Shown here: positions 49,192 through 56,835 of the stretch, piece after piece
Layout: each line of letters starts with the position of its first letter
Numbering within the stretch: the stretch's first letter is position 1
Assembly: GCA_963832245.1 (NCBI GenBank)
Contig: CAWHTG010000004.1
Span: 310,001-374,000 of the forward strand
From: JABDBE01 sp963832245
GTDB taxonomy: Bacteria; Acidobacteriota; Terriglobia; Terriglobales; Acidobacteriaceae
DNA: 64,000 bases
Direction of reading: 5' to 3'
Notes under the pieces: model-generated
The model's input: the letters and a program-made list of their open reading frames with translations, nothing else
What the model was told of the DNA's origin: nothing
The model's database searches: none
Program-made: the position numbers and the translations under genes

Positions 49192-49224
49192 GCGAACGAC
49201 GGACGACGAACGACCAACGACGGG
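49192..49224. repeat. Right arm of inverted repeat around the four-helix-bundle gene
   Basis: GCGAACGACGGACGACGAAC and GACCAACGACGGG: inverse of the arm at 48700-48725 with about four of five bases matching over 25. It ends eight bases from the DUF1385 stop. A related single copy precedes rpoN (6620-6646). Confidence 0.75.
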
Positions 49225-49231
49225 TTCGGCC

Positions 49232-50266
49232 CTAGGCAATGACCAACTCGCCACCACGCTGCTTCTCCAGCGACATAGCCTGATCCAAAGCCACGATGGC
49301 ACACTCAGCCTGCTCATCCGAAGGAGGTTTGGTGGTGATGCGCTGCATCCACAAACCCGGAGCCGTCATAAGAGCAAACAGCGAGCCGCGGTGCTTGGCG
49401 GCGAAACGAATGATCTCGTAAGACAACCCGGTGATCACCGGAAGCAGCGCAATGCGAACCGCAAACCGCGCCCAGAAGGTCGTCACCGGCACCAGCATAT
49501 ACACGAAAATCGAGATGATCATCACGGTCATCAGAAAGCTGGTTCCGCAACGCGGATGATAAGTCGAATACTTCTGCACCTCAGCCGTGTCCAGCGGATC
49601 CCCGTTCTCAAAAGCGAAAACCGTCTTGTGCTCGGCCCCGTGATACTCATACACCCGCCGAATATCCTTCCACAGCGACGTACCCCAGATAAACAGCAGG
49701 AACAAAAGCAGACGGATAAGACCATCCACCAGGTTGAAAACTATCTGCTCGCCAAAAACCGGGCTCACGCGTTTCAATTCCGTAGTCGCGACCAGCGGCA
49801 GAAACTTGTACATGAAGATAAAGAAGCCAACCGAAAACACAATATTGACAGCCGCAATCCAACCGCTAATTTCCAGCTTCTTCTTCTCGGGCTCACCCGG
49901 TTCAGCCGCAGGCCGCAACTCCTCAAGCGCAACATTGGCGGAAAACTTCAACGCGCGGAAGCCCAGCGTCATAGCATGACCCAACGTCATGACGCCGCGC
50001 ATAACCGGCCAGCCCATCCATTTATGTTTCTCCGAAAGCCGCTCCAGAGGCTCACTGTAGGTCGAGACCTCACCCGAAGGCTTGCGGCACGCAATCGCCC
50101 AGGCATGCGGCGAACGCATCATAACGCCTTCCAGGACGGCTTGGCCGCCGACAAGAGTCTCTTCGCCGCCCTCCAGCGCAGGCAGCAACTGGATAGCTAC
50201 GAAGAAGCGCCACAATGTTCGCACAAAGCCCATGACGATTGGATGATCTTTCCGGTACCGAAGCAC
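49232..50266 (-). CDS. DUF1385 (YqhQ-like) membrane protein
   Basis: A protein of up to 344 residues. Family marks: 'GGQAVLEGVMMRSPHAWAIACRKP' near residue 40 and 'YEYHGAEHKTVFAFENGDPL' in the second half, with membrane helices around 140-160, 185-210 and 250-290. DUF1385 proteins are often encoded next to prfA and rpmE, and are called metal-dependent or YqhQ-like; their function is not settled. The start is uncertain: GTG at 50266 or ATG at 50233, neither with a good ribosome site. Confidence 0.85.
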   Translation of the reverse strand: MLRYRKDHPIVMGFVRTLWRFFVAIQLLPALEGGEETLVGGQAVLEGVMMRSPHAWAIACRKPSGEVSTYSEPLERLSEKHKWMGWPVMRGVMTLGHAMTLGFRALKFSANVALEELRPAAEPGEPEKKKLEISGWIAAVNIVFSVGFFIFMYKFLPLVATTELKRVSPVFGEQIVFNLVDGLIRLLLFLLFIWGTSLWKDIRRVYEYHGAEHKTVFAFENGDPLDTAEVQKYSTYHPRCGTSFLMTVMIISIFVYMLVPVTTFWARFAVRIALLPVITGLSYEIIRFAAKHRGSLFALMTAPGLWMQRITTKPPSDEQAECAIVALDQAMSLEKQRGGELVIA

Positions 50267-50374
50267 CAGAGTAAGAGTATCACAGCCAGAGTCGATTTTA
50301 GGATAGGCTGGCCGAGGGGCTAAGTATCAGGTTCAAAGAGGCTTACCCATAGCCATTACGCGGAGCGTCTGTGC

Positions 50375-50450
50375 GGGGACGGGTCTTCGCGAGCCTGCCC
50401 TGAGCGAAGTCGAAGGGTACGGCTCGAGCGAAGCTCGACAGCGCAGCGTG
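50375..50450. repeat. Dispersed repeat 'CTGAGCGAAGTCGAAGG'
   Basis: CCTGCCCTGAGCGAAGTCGA then AGGGTACGGCTCGAGCGAAG and CTCGACAG. A variant (CTGCCCTCAGCGGAGTCGAA) is at 56640-56659. Both lie in gene gaps; this one precedes the DNA ligase. The sequence is of a type widely dispersed in bacterial genomes. Confidence 0.6.
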
Positions 50451-50481
50451 ACGATGGATCAAGCCCGGCACGAGCATTCCC

Positions 50482-52278
50482 ATGCGCAAATTCGCTGAAG
50501 CCTGCGAACGCATCGCGGGCACTACCAAGAAGCTCGAAAAAATCGCGATAGTCGCCGACTACCTGCAGTCGAGCCCGCCCGAGGAGGCCTCCGTGGCAGC
50601 AGTTTTTCTGTCCGGCAGGCCCTTCCCTATGTGGGAGGAGACCACGCTGCAAGTAGGAGGACGGCTGCTATGGCAAGTGGTCGAGGAGCTTTCGGGAAAA
50701 AGCGCCGAGGAACTGACCGCGGCCTACCGCAAACACGGAGACCTGGGCGCCGCAGCCGCAGAAGTTCTACCGTGTGGTGACGGGCGACTCGCCCGTCCAA
50801 ACCGAGAAAAGCTCGGCGGTGCGGGAGAGAACGAGCATGCAAACTCGACCGACCAACCCGGCTTAAGCATTCTAAAAGTGCAAGCAATATTCTGGAAGAT
50901 AGCCGCAGCCCGTGGCCCTGCCGCCAAAGCGCTACTCGTCCGCGAACTACTCTCGCAACTGACCCCGCTCGAGGCCAAATACATCATCAAGATCATAACC
51001 GGAGATCTGCGGATCGGCCTGAAAGAAAGCCTGGTCGAAGAAGCCATCGCCAAAGCCTATGGCAACAAGCTAAGCGAAGTGCAGCGTGCCAATATGTTGC
51101 TCGGTGACATCGGTGAAACCCTGCAACTCGCAGCCAAGAACAGCCCGGGTGAAGCAGGTCTCACCGACGTGAAGATGCGCCTCTTCCACCCCTTGGGATT
51201 CATGCTGGCCAGCCCCGCCCAGTCCGCGGAAGAAGCCCTTAGTTACTTCGAGAACGCTCTGGTTGAAGACAAATACGACGGCATCCGCGCGCAAGCACAC
51301 TGCTCCGGTGGCGAGGTGCGGATCTTTTCACGCACTCGCGACGAGATCACGGAATCCTTCCCCGAGTTGCCGGACGCGCTGGCCGGTCTTCCGCAAGACG
51401 TAATCCTCGACGGAGAAATCGTTGCCTGGAGTTATCTGGCCGCCGAATCCGGCGAAGCCGGCCGCGCGTTGCCTTTCAGCGCATTGCAGCAAAGGCTCGG
51501 CCGCAAGAAAGTCAGCGATCAAATGATGCGGCGGGTGCCGGTCGCCTATCTGGTTTTTGATGTCCTCTACGCCGGCGGAGAATTGCTGATCGATCGTCCG
51601 TTGCAAGAGCGAGCAAAAATACTCGACGAGCTGTTAGCAGCCGCCAGAATTCCTATCTCGGTAAAGTCGAGCGGAGCCCAAGGTCTTTTGTTTTTGGAAT
51701 CGCCAGACCCGCCAATCGCAGCCCGGCTTTTTCGCGCGCCCGCCTTTCGCGTCTCCTCGCCGCAGGAACTCGATCAACTGTTCGAAGCGGCCCAAGCCCG
51801 CGGCAACGAAGGCCTGATGATCAAGAATCCCGAGTCAACCTACACCCCGGGGAGGCGAGGGAAATCGTGGCTAAAGCTAAAACGCGAACTAGCCACGCTC
51901 GACGTCGTGGTCACCGCGGTCGAATACGGCCACGGCAAGCGCATCGGCGTTCTCAGCGATTACACCTTCGCTGTGCGCGACGGCGAGCGCCTGGTAAATA
52001 TCGGCAAAGCCTACTCCGGCTTGACCGACGCGGAGATTGCCGAAATGACCAAATGGTTTCTCAATCACACAATTGAAGACCAGGGATTCCGCCTGATAGT
52101 TGAGCCCAAGATCGTGCTCGAAGTAGCCTTCAACAACATGATGCGCTCGGAGCGTCACGATAGCGGCTACGCGTTGCGTTTCCCGAGAATCGTCCGAATC
52201 AGAACCGACAAACCACCAGAAGAAGCGGACACGCTGGAAACAGCACGAGAGATTTATGAAAAGCAGGCCCAGAATTAA
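50482..52278 (+). CDS. lig: ATP-dependent DNA ligase
   Basis: A protein of 598 residues of the archaeal/eukaryotic-type three-domain form. An N-terminal DNA-binding domain (1-220), then the adenylation domain with motif I EDKYDGIRAQ (AMP-lysine K264), motif III/IIIa 'FSRTRDEITESFPEL' and 'LDGEIVAW', motif IV 'EGLMIKNPESTYTPGRRGKSWLKLK', and an OB-fold end with motif V-like WLKLKRE. It uses ATP rather than NAD. Residues about 95-112 (CGDGRLARPNREKLGGAG) are encoded by a copy of a GTGG-GACGGGCGACTCGCC intergenic repeat. No Ku gene is adjacent, so a repair role is inferred from the family only. Confidence 0.92.
   Translation: MRKFAEACERIAGTTKKLEKIAIVADYLQSSPPEEASVAAVFLSGRPFPMWEETTLQVGGRLLWQVVEELSGKSAEELTAAYRKHGDLGAAAAEVLPCGDGRLARPNREKLGGAGENEHANSTDQPGLSILKVQAIFWKIAAARGPAAKALLVRELLSQLTPLEAKYIIKIITGDLRIGLKESLVEEAIAKAYGNKLSEVQRANMLLGDIGETLQLAAKNSPGEAGLTDVKMRLFHPLGFMLASPAQSAEEALSYFENALVEDKYDGIRAQAHCSGGEVRIFSRTRDEITESFPELPDALAGLPQDVILDGEIVAWSYLAAESGEAGRALPFSALQQRLGRKKVSDQMMRRVPVAYLVFDVLYAGGELLIDRPLQERAKILDELLAAARIPISVKSSGAQGLLFLESPDPPIAARLFRAPAFRVSSPQELDQLFEAAQARGNEGLMIKNPESTYTPGRRGKSWLKLKRELATLDVVVTAVEYGHGKRIGVLSDYTFAVRDGERLVNIGKAYSGLTDAEIAEMTKWFLNHTIEDQGFRLIVEPKIVLEVAFNNMMRSERHDSGYALRFPRIVRIRTDKPPEEADTLETAREIYEKQAQN
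50775..50798. repeat. Intergenic-type repeat inside the ligase gene
   Basis: GTGGTGACGGGCGACTCGCC then CGTCC, same as 39745-39769 except for two or three bases. It is in frame and encodes part of the linker in the N-terminal domain. The 9-base arms GACGGGCGA/TCGCCCGTC form a near-perfect hairpin. Confidence 0.75.
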
Positions 52279-52293
52279 CTTTGTTCAGGGCCC

Positions 52294-52500
52294 TTACGAT
52301 ACGCCATGACGATTCGAACCCGTCGCGTATCCCTTCTCAATTTCAGCTGACATGCCTGCGGTATCATTAACCGGGAAGTCATGCCGCGCAGCCGCACGGA
52401 TGACGTCCAGTTTTTGTTCGGTATTTCCGACAAGCTCGCGACGGTGCGCCAGTCCGAGTGCTTGCCGAATCCACTCCGCGATTGCCAGATGACGTGCCAT
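52294..52500 (-). CDS. Antitoxin-like ribbon-helix-helix protein, no partner seen
   Basis: A protein of 68 residues. The central part 'KLDVIRAAARHDFPVNDTAGMSAEIEKGY' reads like the C-terminal half of VapB/CopG-type antitoxins ('KLAVIREAxRHDFPxADIxxMLxEIExGY'), and AIAEWIRQALGLAHRREL like the RHH helix. The start has a strong GGGAGG eight bases upstream, so the gene is likely translated. The N-terminal beta strand of a normal RHH is missing and no PIN-type toxin gene follows downstream (the DNA ligase ends 15 bases away). It may be a remnant or an orphan regulator. Confidence 0.55.
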   Translation of the reverse strand: MARHLAIAEWIRQALGLAHRRELVGNTEQKLDVIRAAARHDFPVNDTAGMSAEIEKGYATGSNRHGVS

Positions 52501-52526
52501 GCTTTGAGCCTCCCTATAATCCCCTC

Positions 52527-53453
52527 TCAGTGCTCGCGCCCATGCTCTTCATTCACCGGAATCACGCACCCATGCGCGACTTCGCAGATCACGTGCTCGA
52601 ACTGAATCGTGGTGTGATCGATATGAAATTCCTCGTGAAGGCGTTCTTTCACATCACGCAAAATGCGCTCACTGACCGACGGCGGAATGTCCTCGATTGA
52701 GATGTGACAGGACAATGCCCGCGTCTCCGACCCAATATTCCACACGTGCAGATCGTGGACATCGTTCACGCCCTCGACCGCCCGCATGCAAGCCTCGACC
52801 CGATCAAGCTTTATGCCGCGCGGTGTCCCCTCCAGCAGAATGTTCAAAGTCTCCCGCACGATCCCGAACCCCGACCAGAGAATCAACGCGCCGATGCCGA
52901 ACGATAGCGCCGAATCAATCCAATAATACTGCCCTGTGCCCAGAATCACCCAGCCGCCAACGATAACCGCGGCGGTCGAAATCGTATCGCCAATCTCGTG
53001 CAGAAGGGCGCTGCGGATGTTGACATCCCGGCCCGACCGGTACAGCAGCAGTGCAATCACTCCATTCATCAATACGCCAGCAGCCGCAACCCAGATCATC
53101 ACGTGCGCCTGCACGTTCCCAGGATTCTGCAACCGCCGAAAGGCTTCGTAGAAGATCAAGAACGAAACCGCCACGAGAGACCCAGCATTCACCAGCGCCG
53201 CCAGTACTCCCGCGCGATGCCAGCCGTAAGTCTTGGTAGCGCTGGGCGGACGCGACTCCAAATACACTGCGACCAGCGAAAGCAACAACGCAACGAAATC
53301 GGAGAGATTATGACCAGCCTCAGAAAGCAACGCCAGAGAATGGGCGCGGATGCCGGCAATCACCAGCAATATTATGTAGGCCAAAGTCACAACCAGCGAA
53401 ACCCGCAGGATTTTTGTGGTTCGTTGGCCGGCGCCATGGCTATGGGTATGCAT
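52527..53453 (-). CDS. Cation diffusion facilitator (CDF) metal exporter
   Basis: A protein of 308 residues with six membrane helices. The metal site in helix 2 is SEAGHNLSDF (H...D) and in helix 5 HEIGDTIST (H/D...D), the HD-HD pattern of zinc/cobalt exporters such as CzcD. The His-rich start (HTHSHGAG) and the C-terminal ferredoxin-like domain (about 210-300, 'VNDVHDLHVWNIGSE') fit. It moves Zn(II) or similar metals out of the cytosol by proton antiport. No metal-responsive regulator is adjacent. Confidence 0.93.
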   Translation of the reverse strand: MHTHSHGAGQRTTKILRVSLVVTLAYIILLVIAGIRAHSLALLSEAGHNLSDFVALLLSLVAVYLESRPPSATKTYGWHRAGVLAALVNAGSLVAVSFLIFYEAFRRLQNPGNVQAHVMIWVAAAGVLMNGVIALLLYRSGRDVNIRSALLHEIGDTISTAAVIVGGWVILGTGQYYWIDSALSFGIGALILWSGFGIVRETLNILLEGTPRGIKLDRVEACMRAVEGVNDVHDLHVWNIGSETRALSCHISIEDIPPSVSERILRDVKERLHEEFHIDHTTIQFEHVICEVAHGCVIPVNEEHGREH

Positions 53454-53519
53454 CTAGATTAAGTTTAAGGCGGCGGGGAGAAGGGTTCAAGGCGGCTCGG
53501 ATCCGGTCCTTAGCGGTGA

Positions 53520-54449
53520 CTACGGTTGCGACTCCATCATCCTTTGAAACTGCCGGAAGCGCTCAGTTGTTTCAGCGCCGTTGTCCGCATACCACTCCCG
53601 CCACAGCGGAGCACTATCGCCCAGTTTCTGATCAGTAATCTCACGCAGAGCGCGGTAGCCATACTTTACGGTTTCGGCATCAACCTTTTTGTCCTCAACT
53701 ATCTCGATCAGCCCTGGCACCGCCTGCATGCGCTGCGCCCGAGTAAGCATGCCACAGTGGGCAAGCCCGCAGCCGGCGCCGTCAATCCTCACGTGGAATG
53801 AGGGATCATGATGAAAAGCTTCGACCAAATCCGGAACCGTATCGTCAGTACCAATATCTGCGATTGCCGAAACCGCGCGCAGCCGTACCTGCTCATCCTC
53901 GGAATGCGCCCAGACGCGAAGTTGGTTGTGAATGAGCTCCACCTCCACCCCACGATTGGCTAAACGTCCCAGATACCAGATGCTGTATTCCGCATGCTGC
54001 GAGTCGCGCTCCCCCGACTGCAACAGCGCGTCGGCTTGTTCGCTGCTCTTCGCGAGATCCGCGACTGCCAGATCAATTTCAAAAACGGCGGCGCGAACGC
54101 GCAGATCATCCCCATTCAGCGCGACGTCCATAAGCGTCGTTAACGCATCCGTTTGTTTGACCTGACCGCGCCATTGCTTTACCCGCACTTTAATTTCGTC
54201 GGTAGCACCACGGTGGTGCGAAATAGCATATTGCAGCAACCTCTCAGCTTGCTGCTGCGGGCCCATCGCGTCCACCATCTCTCGTTCTACTTCGGAGAGT
54301 TGGCTGGTAGTGCCATGCACCGGCTTCCCCGGAACCGGAAGCTTCTCGCCCACGATTTCGCCACGCTGGCTTTGTCCGGCCGCCACCGCGTTCGGAAGCA
54401 AGGTGCAAGCCAACGCCAACTGCGCGAGCGAAGACGCATCTCTCCTCAT
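53520..54449 (-). CDS. Exported HEAT-repeat protein
   Basis: A protein of 309 residues with an N-terminal signal-like segment (LAQLALACTLLPNAVAAG). From about 120 to 285 it is a row of paired helices with HEAT/PBS-lyase character: 'RVRAAVFEIDLAVADLAK', 'RLRAVSAIADIGTDDTVPDLVEAF', 'VPGLIEIVEDKKVDAETVKYGYRAL'. It may be a scaffold in the periplasm. Nothing indicates a catalytic site. It diverges from the DAO-type oxidase gene. Confidence 0.75.
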   Translation of the reverse strand: MRRDASSLAQLALACTLLPNAVAAGQSQRGEIVGEKLPVPGKPVHGTTSQLSEVEREMVDAMGPQQQAERLLQYAISHHRGATDEIKVRVKQWRGQVKQTDALTTLMDVALNGDDLRVRAAVFEIDLAVADLAKSSEQADALLQSGERDSQHAEYSIWYLGRLANRGVEVELIHNQLRVWAHSEDEQVRLRAVSAIADIGTDDTVPDLVEAFHHDPSFHVRIDGAGCGLAHCGMLTRAQRMQAVPGLIEIVEDKKVDAETVKYGYRALREITDQKLGDSAPLWREWYADNGAETTERFRQFQRMMESQP

Positions 54450-54523
54450 GCCGCGGATGCTAACAGCCTCACAGGTTGCGGGAAAGTTACCGGAGTCCCC
54501 CTACTCATGCCATAAAATGCCCT

Positions 54524-55681
54524 ATGCAGAGCGCGGAAGTCGTCATCATCGGCGGAGGAATTGTTGGCTCCAGCATCGCCTATCACCTCACGGCCGCCGG
54601 ATGCAGGGACGTGTTGGTGATCGAGCGCGAGACCGCCCAAGGCAAAGGTTCTACCGGCAAGAGCATGGGAGGAGTCCGCGCCCAATTCTCCACCCCAGTC
54701 AACATTCAGATGTCGCTTTACTCCATCCCCTTTTATGCCAATTTTGACGAGAGACTCGGATATCCCGCCGACTACCGCCCGCAGGGTTATCTGTTTTGCG
54801 CCACTAACGAAAAACATCTGGCCTACCTGCGCACGAACTACGAGAAGCAAGTCGAAATGGGGCTCAAGGATGTACGGCTTGTCTCGGCGGCCGAAATCCG
54901 TGCCATGTTTCCCCAACTTCGCTCCGACGACATCGTGGGCGGCAGCTTCTGCTCGACCGACGGCTTCGTCGATCCCTATAGCGTCATGATTGGATTCATG
55001 ATCTGGGCAGCGGATCACGGAGCAAGATTGTGGAAGAATACGGAAGTTACCGGCCTCGATCGTGACACCCAAGGCATCGCCGCCGTGCAGACCAGTCGAG
55101 GTGTTATCTCGACCCGCAAGGTTGTGAACGCTGCCGGTGCATGGGCCAAGCCAATCGCCGAAATGGCCGGTGTCGATCTACCCGTCGAACCGCTGCGGCG
55201 CATGCTGGTTCCAACCGAGCCCTTCGATCAATTCCCCCACACGGCGCCCATGATTATCGACATGTCGAACGGGTTTCATTTTCGCCCGGAAGCATTGGGA
55301 TTCCTGCTCGCCTGGAATGATCCCGAGGAAACTCCCGGATACAAAACAGATTTCGATCCCGCATTTATTGAAAAGATTCTGACCCGCGCAGCCGACCGGG
55401 TTCCCGCGTTTGAAAACCTGGCAGTCAATCCCAAACGTGCCTGGGCTGGCCTCTACGAGATGACCCCTGACCATCACCCGGTTCTCGGCGAAGCCCCCGG
55501 CGTCCCCGGATTCTTTTTCGCCAACGGCTTCAGCGGCCATGGCGTAATGCACGCCCCCGCAACCGGAAAAATTCTCTCCGATTTGATCCTCACGGGAAAG
55601 ACCGACCTGATCGACGCATCATTACTTAGCCTCTCCCGCTTCGCCGAGGGCCGCATGATTCACGAGACAGCAGTCCTGTAG
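54524..55681 (+). CDS. FAD-dependent amine oxidase of the DAO family
   Basis: A protein of 385 residues. The Rossmann start is AEVVIIGGGIVGSSIAYHLTAAG with GxGxxG; 'STGKSMGGVRAQFSTPVNIQMS' is the flavin-anchoring region of sarcosine-oxidase/glycine-oxidase-like enzymes; the end has 'WAGLYEMTPDHHPVLGEAPG' and 'GFSGHGVMHAPATGKILSDLI'. It oxidises an N-methyl or alpha-amino compound with FAD and O2. The substrate is not deducible. The ATG at 54524 is chosen because the FAD motif starts there. Confidence 0.87.
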   Translation: MQSAEVVIIGGGIVGSSIAYHLTAAGCRDVLVIERETAQGKGSTGKSMGGVRAQFSTPVNIQMSLYSIPFYANFDERLGYPADYRPQGYLFCATNEKHLAYLRTNYEKQVEMGLKDVRLVSAAEIRAMFPQLRSDDIVGGSFCSTDGFVDPYSVMIGFMIWAADHGARLWKNTEVTGLDRDTQGIAAVQTSRGVISTRKVVNAAGAWAKPIAEMAGVDLPVEPLRRMLVPTEPFDQFPHTAPMIIDMSNGFHFRPEALGFLLAWNDPEETPGYKTDFDPAFIEKILTRAADRVPAFENLAVNPKRAWAGLYEMTPDHHPVLGEAPGVPGFFFANGFSGHGVMHAPATGKILSDLILTGKTDLIDASLLSLSRFAEGRMIHETAVL

Positions 55682-55696
55682 CGAGGACCACGTAGC

Positions 55697-55717
55697 CCCG
55701 GACGCCCTCGTCCGGGG
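55697..55717. repeat. CCCGGACG hairpin repeat
   Basis: CCCCGGACG-CCCT-CGTCCGGGG, a nine-base stem. A shorter version (CCGGACG-CCT-CGTCCGG) is at 39779-39795. It lies in the gap between the DAO oxidase and prmC. Confidence 0.75.
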
Positions 55718-55753
55718 GCGAGCCAAGCTCGCATTCTGTGTTCAAATGTTCCC

Positions 55754-56623
55754 GTGATTCTCAAAGACGCGCTCACGTCGGCAATCGCCAGCCTAACGGC
55801 GGGCAAGGTCGGCTCGCCGCGCATGAATGCCGAATTGCTCTTGATGTTCATTCTGGGCTGCGACCGCGCCTACCTCTTCGCCCATCCCGAACGCGAACTC
55901 ACAACCGAAGAACAAACCCGCTACCAGGAAGCGCTCCAACAGCGAGCCACCGGAATTCCCGCTCAATACATCACCGGACACCAGGAATTCTGGGGCATGG
56001 ACCTGCTGGTTACGCCCGCTGTGCTAATTCCCCGCCCAGAAACCGAACATGTAATCGAAACCGTCCTGCGACTAAATAAAGAAAGAAACATTGGAGGCTG
56101 GGCGTCCTCGCCCGGCCTTTTCCCGCGCATCGTAGACGTAGGCACCGGATCGGGCTGCATCGCGCTAGCGCTTGCAATGGAACTCCCAGACTCAGAGATC
56201 CACGCTACCGACATTTCATCTGCCGCACTCGAAATCGCACGAGCAAATGCCGCCCGCCTTCAACTCGACAACCGCATTCATTTCCATCAAACCGATCTGC
56301 TCCAAGGTCTCGATAACGCCACATTCGATTTCGTAGTATCGAACCCTCCCTACGTCGGCGAATCCGAGGCCGACGAAGTCCAGCTCGAAGTCCGCAAGTT
56401 CGAACCGCGCAATGCCGTGTTCGCCGGACCCACAGGAACGGAATTAATAGAACGCCTGATCCCGCAAGCGCACGCTGCCCTCAATCGTGGCGGCTGGCTG
56501 GTCATCGAGATCAGCGGAACCATCGCGGAGCGCGTCAAGCCTATGCTCCGCGGATGGCAGCAGGTTCACATCACCAATGATCTGCAAGACATTCCGCGCG
56601 TAGCCGCCGCAAGAAACTCGTGA
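55754..56623 (+). CDS. prmC: Release factor glutamine methyltransferase
   Basis: A protein of 289 residues. It methylates the GGQ glutamine of RF1/RF2. N-terminal helical domain (1-85, LTSAIASLTAGKVGSPRMNAE), then SAM-binding 'IVDVGTGSGCIALALA' and the catalytic NPPY in VVSNPPYVGE. Its substrate PrfA is encoded at 47608. The start is GTG (55754); an ATG eight bases upstream is out of frame and closed at once. Confidence 0.92.
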   Translation: MILKDALTSAIASLTAGKVGSPRMNAELLLMFILGCDRAYLFAHPERELTTEEQTRYQEALQQRATGIPAQYITGHQEFWGMDLLVTPAVLIPRPETEHVIETVLRLNKERNIGGWASSPGLFPRIVDVGTGSGCIALALAMELPDSEIHATDISSAALEIARANAARLQLDNRIHFHQTDLLQGLDNATFDFVVSNPPYVGESEADEVQLEVRKFEPRNAVFAGPTGTELIERLIPQAHAALNRGGWLVIEISGTIAERVKPMLRGWQQVHITNDLQDIPRVAAARNS

Positions 56624-56835
56624 CCATGTGGCGCGGACCTGCCCTCAGCGGAGTCGAAGGGGCCCTCGCCCGCGAACAAGTGGCTCAGGCACTCCGCTCC
56701 TACGAGCTCTGGTAGTAATTGGCGTCGCGCTCTAGTCTCGTACCACTCGCCCCGACTCCCAGGCGAGGACCCTCAGTGGCCGGGTATCCATTAATGACGG
56801 CGCCCGAGCCGCGCCAATTTTGGGATAGCTATCAG

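Noticed and set aside
49391..50323. 310-codon open frame on the plus strand opposite the DUF1385 gene
   Set aside because: Antisense shadow; highly biased composition (Arg, Gln, His) and no plausible start site.
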